From DASPWW01 sp963756745 (GTDB lineage Bacteria > Actinomycetota > Thermoleophilia > Solirubrobacterales > 70-9): a stretch of DNA of 64,000 bases. A program made the translations under genes and the position numbers. The notes beneath the pieces were generated by a model. The model did no database searches. It was not told where the DNA came from and saw only the letters and a program-made list of their open reading frames with translations. Each line of letters begins with the position of its first letter. Positions within the stretch are counted from its first letter, which is position 1. The stretch spans positions 262,623 to 326,622 of the forward strand of contig CAVWOU010000009.1 in NCBI GenBank assembly GCA_963756745.1, in the 5' to 3' direction. Below are positions 62,471 to 64,000 of this stretch, one piece after another.

Positions 62471-63793
62471 CTATCGCTTGCATCCTACCGTCCTGATGAT
62501 ATCTGTCCCCTCGATGAGATCGCCGTCGAACGTCGCTCCCGTCAGCGATGCAGAGGTATCGCCACATTTGATACCGGTGGCCCGAGTCTTGAAGTGGAGC
62601 AGGAGATCGGAGTGCCCGTCGTGATTGACATCTTCGATGTGTCCCGTGCTATGAGCCTCCTTCGCGTCCTCGGGACCGAAGCGAACAGTCAAAGGATCGA
62701 TGGTGGTGGCATCAAAGCTGTTTGTGGTCAGGATGGCCACGGGGATCACCCCGTTGCTCTTGGGGTTGATGGAGTTGACGGAGCTGCCGGGCTTGACGTC
62801 GATACTCACCTCGACGATCGCCGCTTCGGCCTCGAAGACCTCCAGCGTCGCGATATCACAGCCAAAACAAGGGTTCCATCCGCCGGCCACATATATCCTC
62901 CGGTTGATGACGCCGACCTCCCCCAAACGGTCACGGCCTGTCGGGATGGGCGCCTCAGCTCGCCATTCGTCGGTGGTCGGGTCGTACACTTCTACGGTTT
63001 GCAAGGGAGCTGAGTTGAAACTCGCGATGCCGGTGACGACATACAACTGACTATCGAGGACTGCGCCCGCGGGAAAGCCGCGTGCCGTGGGCATCGGGCT
63101 CTTCTCGGCCCAGGTGTTGGTGTCTGGGTCGTACACGAGGAGCGTGGCAACGGCCTCGTCGGCCACGTTGAATCCTCCTGCTAGATACAATTTCCCGTCG
63201 ATGACGCCGGACGCCATGGAGTGACGCGGGGCCGGGAGCGAAGCCTTCGCCGTCCACGTATCGGTGACGGGATCGTAGACCTCCAGGGTTGCAAACACCG
63301 TGACAGGCCCAGGGATATCCTGTATCCCGCCCATTACATACAACAGCCCACCAATCGCCTCGACCGCTGGCCAACGCCGCGGGGTCGGCATCGAGGCCTT
63401 CGTGGTCCACGTATCGGTCAGGGGGTCGTACACTTCCAGCGTGGCAGTATCTCCCGAGGCACTCTGCCCGCCGGCTACATAGAGCTTGTTCCCAATGACG
63501 GCTGAGCCTGCGGCATCGCGGGCGTCGTGCATGGGGGCCTTGGTGGTCCATGTGTCCGTGACGGGATCGTAGAGTTCAAGCTTGTCTAGCGGAATAAACC
63601 CACTGACAGGGGTGTTAATCCCACCCGCCACGTAGAGCTTTCCCTCGATGCCGGCGGCCATCACAGCGCTACGGGGTACAGGCATGGGTGTCTTCGTCAC
63701 CCACACCCCGCCTTGCGCGTCGGCCACAAGCGGCGCGATGCCGCAGATCAACGCCGCAAACATGCACACAAACTCACGGTATCTGCGCAGCAC
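62471..63793 (-). CDS. Secreted kelch-repeat protein with C-terminal calcium-site module
   Basis: 440 residues from the GTG at 63793 (after GGAGG). It has a signal peptide (about 8-26). Six kelch repeats follow, each with the GKLYVAGG strand and YDPVTDTWT turn (ELYDPVTDTWTTKAPM, EVYDPLTDTWTTKASM, EVYDPVTDTWTAKASL, LVYDPDTNTWAEKSPM, EVYDPTTDEWRAEAPI), making one propeller. The last 110 residues (VSIDVKPGSSVNSINPKSNGVIPVAILTTNSFDATTIDPLTVRFGPEDAKEAHSTGHIEDVNHDGHSDLLLHFKTRATGIKCGD) form a recurrent secreted C-terminal module with a DVNHDGHSD calcium-binding-like loop. Its function is not known; a binding protein is likely. Confidence 0.88.
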   Translation of the reverse strand: MLRRYREFVCMFAALICGIAPLVADAQGGVWVTKTPMPVPRSAVMAAGIEGKLYVAGGINTPVSGFIPLDKLELYDPVTDTWTTKAPMHDARDAAGSAVIGNKLYVAGGQSASGDTATLEVYDPLTDTWTTKASMPTPRRWPAVEAIGGLLYVMGGIQDIPGPVTVFATLEVYDPVTDTWTAKASLPAPRHSMASGVIDGKLYLAGGFNVADEAVATLLVYDPDTNTWAEKSPMPTARGFPAGAVLDSQLYVVTGIASFNSAPLQTVEVYDPTTDEWRAEAPIPTGRDRLGEVGVINRRIYVAGGWNPCFGCDIATLEVFEAEAAIVEVSIDVKPGSSVNSINPKSNGVIPVAILTTNSFDATTIDPLTVRFGPEDAKEAHSTGHIEDVNHDGHSDLLLHFKTRATGIKCGDTSASLTGATFDGDLIEGTDIIRTVGCKR

Positions 63794-63876
63794 ACGTGCC
63801 TCCTGCCTTCAGCGCGGACAGACTCCGCCCCGACCCGGTCGCAACACGTTACTCGGGATGGTCGCCTGTTGTCCCG

Positions 63877-64000
63877 TCAACCGACGAACGGGAGGAGCGA
63901 CGCTCTGCAGTTGTACGTGCCGTTCGCGGCCACCCAATCGCCAGCATCGATTTGACAGTTAGCCGGCAGCAGAGCCGAGGAGTCGAAGTCATCGAACAAC
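63877..64000 (-). CDS. C-terminal end of a secreted laminin G/concanavalin-like protein (partial)
   Basis: An open minus-strand frame enters from the right edge and ends at 63877-63879 after 40 residues: LFDDFDSSALLPANCQIDAGDWVAANGTYNCRASLLPFVG. DDFDSSAL, then a D-W-x-x-x-N-G-T-Y pattern, is typical of the N-terminal edge of concanavalin/LamG-like domains in secreted proteins. The protein stops early for such a domain, so a frame break may be present here too. Confidence 0.45.
   Translation of the reverse strand, partial: LFDDFDSSALLPANCQIDAGDWVAANGTYNCRASLLPFVG

Noticed and set aside
1..64000. CRISPR arrays, rRNA or tRNA genes, prophage modules, origins
   Set aside because: No repeat-spacer pattern, rRNA-like conserved text, cloverleaf sequence, phage structural gene or DnaA-box cluster was found on reading both strands.

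Overview
The window looks like a soil or sediment metagenomic contig made of two unlike parts. From position 1 to about 44 kb, very high GC, GTG/TTG starts, ATGA-type gene overlaps and families such as ECF42 sigma/DGPF pairs, BTAD regulators, a MoxR-DUF58-transglutaminase operon and DUF5615 toxins suggest an actinobacterium, most likely of the Thermoleophilia (Solirubrobacterales type). From about 47.5 kb to the end, lower GC, longer gene spacing, a TAT-exported molybdoenzyme with a cytochrome b561, an AsmA protein, an EHN-type epoxide hydrolase, a DUF3291 protein and an IS30 element suggest a gammaproteobacterium (Steroidobacter or Xanthomonadales type). The stretch between (44-47.5 kb) is a badly frameshifted SNF2-type helicase operon. 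The contig may be chimeric.

Layout: 1-3.0 kb, a translationally coupled stress/detoxification operon (DJ-1/PfpI, metallo-beta-lactamase fold, VOC, ABM). 3.0-10.4 kb, HAD phosphatase, cold-shock protein with a repeat tail, PRC-barrel, ABC solute-binding lipoprotein, fatty-acid desaturase, HesB-like protein and an NlpC/P60 hydrolase. 10.4-15.6 kb, DGPF protein with ECF42 sigma factor, ArsR, two SnoaL-like proteins, OsmC. 15.7-21.5 kb, a giant BTAD/cyclase-like/AAA/TPR regulator coupled to an NAD-dependent epimerase, then an exo/endonuclease-family protein. 21.6-27.4 kb, a secreted beta-propeller, an agmatinase-family protein, LysR and GNAT. 27.5-31.9 kb, MoxR-DUF58-TgpA, followed by a strongly folded 71-nt element. 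32-36.2 kb, a DUF5615 toxin-antitoxin pair, an endonuclease IV-like protein, small DNA-binding proteins and a SpoT/MESH1-like HD protein. 36.3-38.2 kb, a coupled sigma factor - HTH protein - ImmA/IrrE protease operon, the best candidate for an undescribed regulatory circuit. 38.2-43.9 kb, small membrane proteins, a two-copper-module secreted protein, VWA, gamma-glutamylcyclotransferase-like, TPR and DUF3800 proteins. 44.1-47.5 kb, helicase operon. 47.5-64 kb, the proteobacterial part, with secreted peptidases, AsmA, a sulfite-oxidase-like/cytochrome b561 pair, an AraC regulator, an IS30 copy and a kelch protein.

More than twenty genes are broken by frame changes, and the breaks are indels with almost no nonsense substitutions. 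Uncorrected long-read indels are therefore a likelier cause than true decay, and 'pseudogene' below means 'frame disrupted in this sequence'. No tRNA, rRNA or CRISPR array was recognised.
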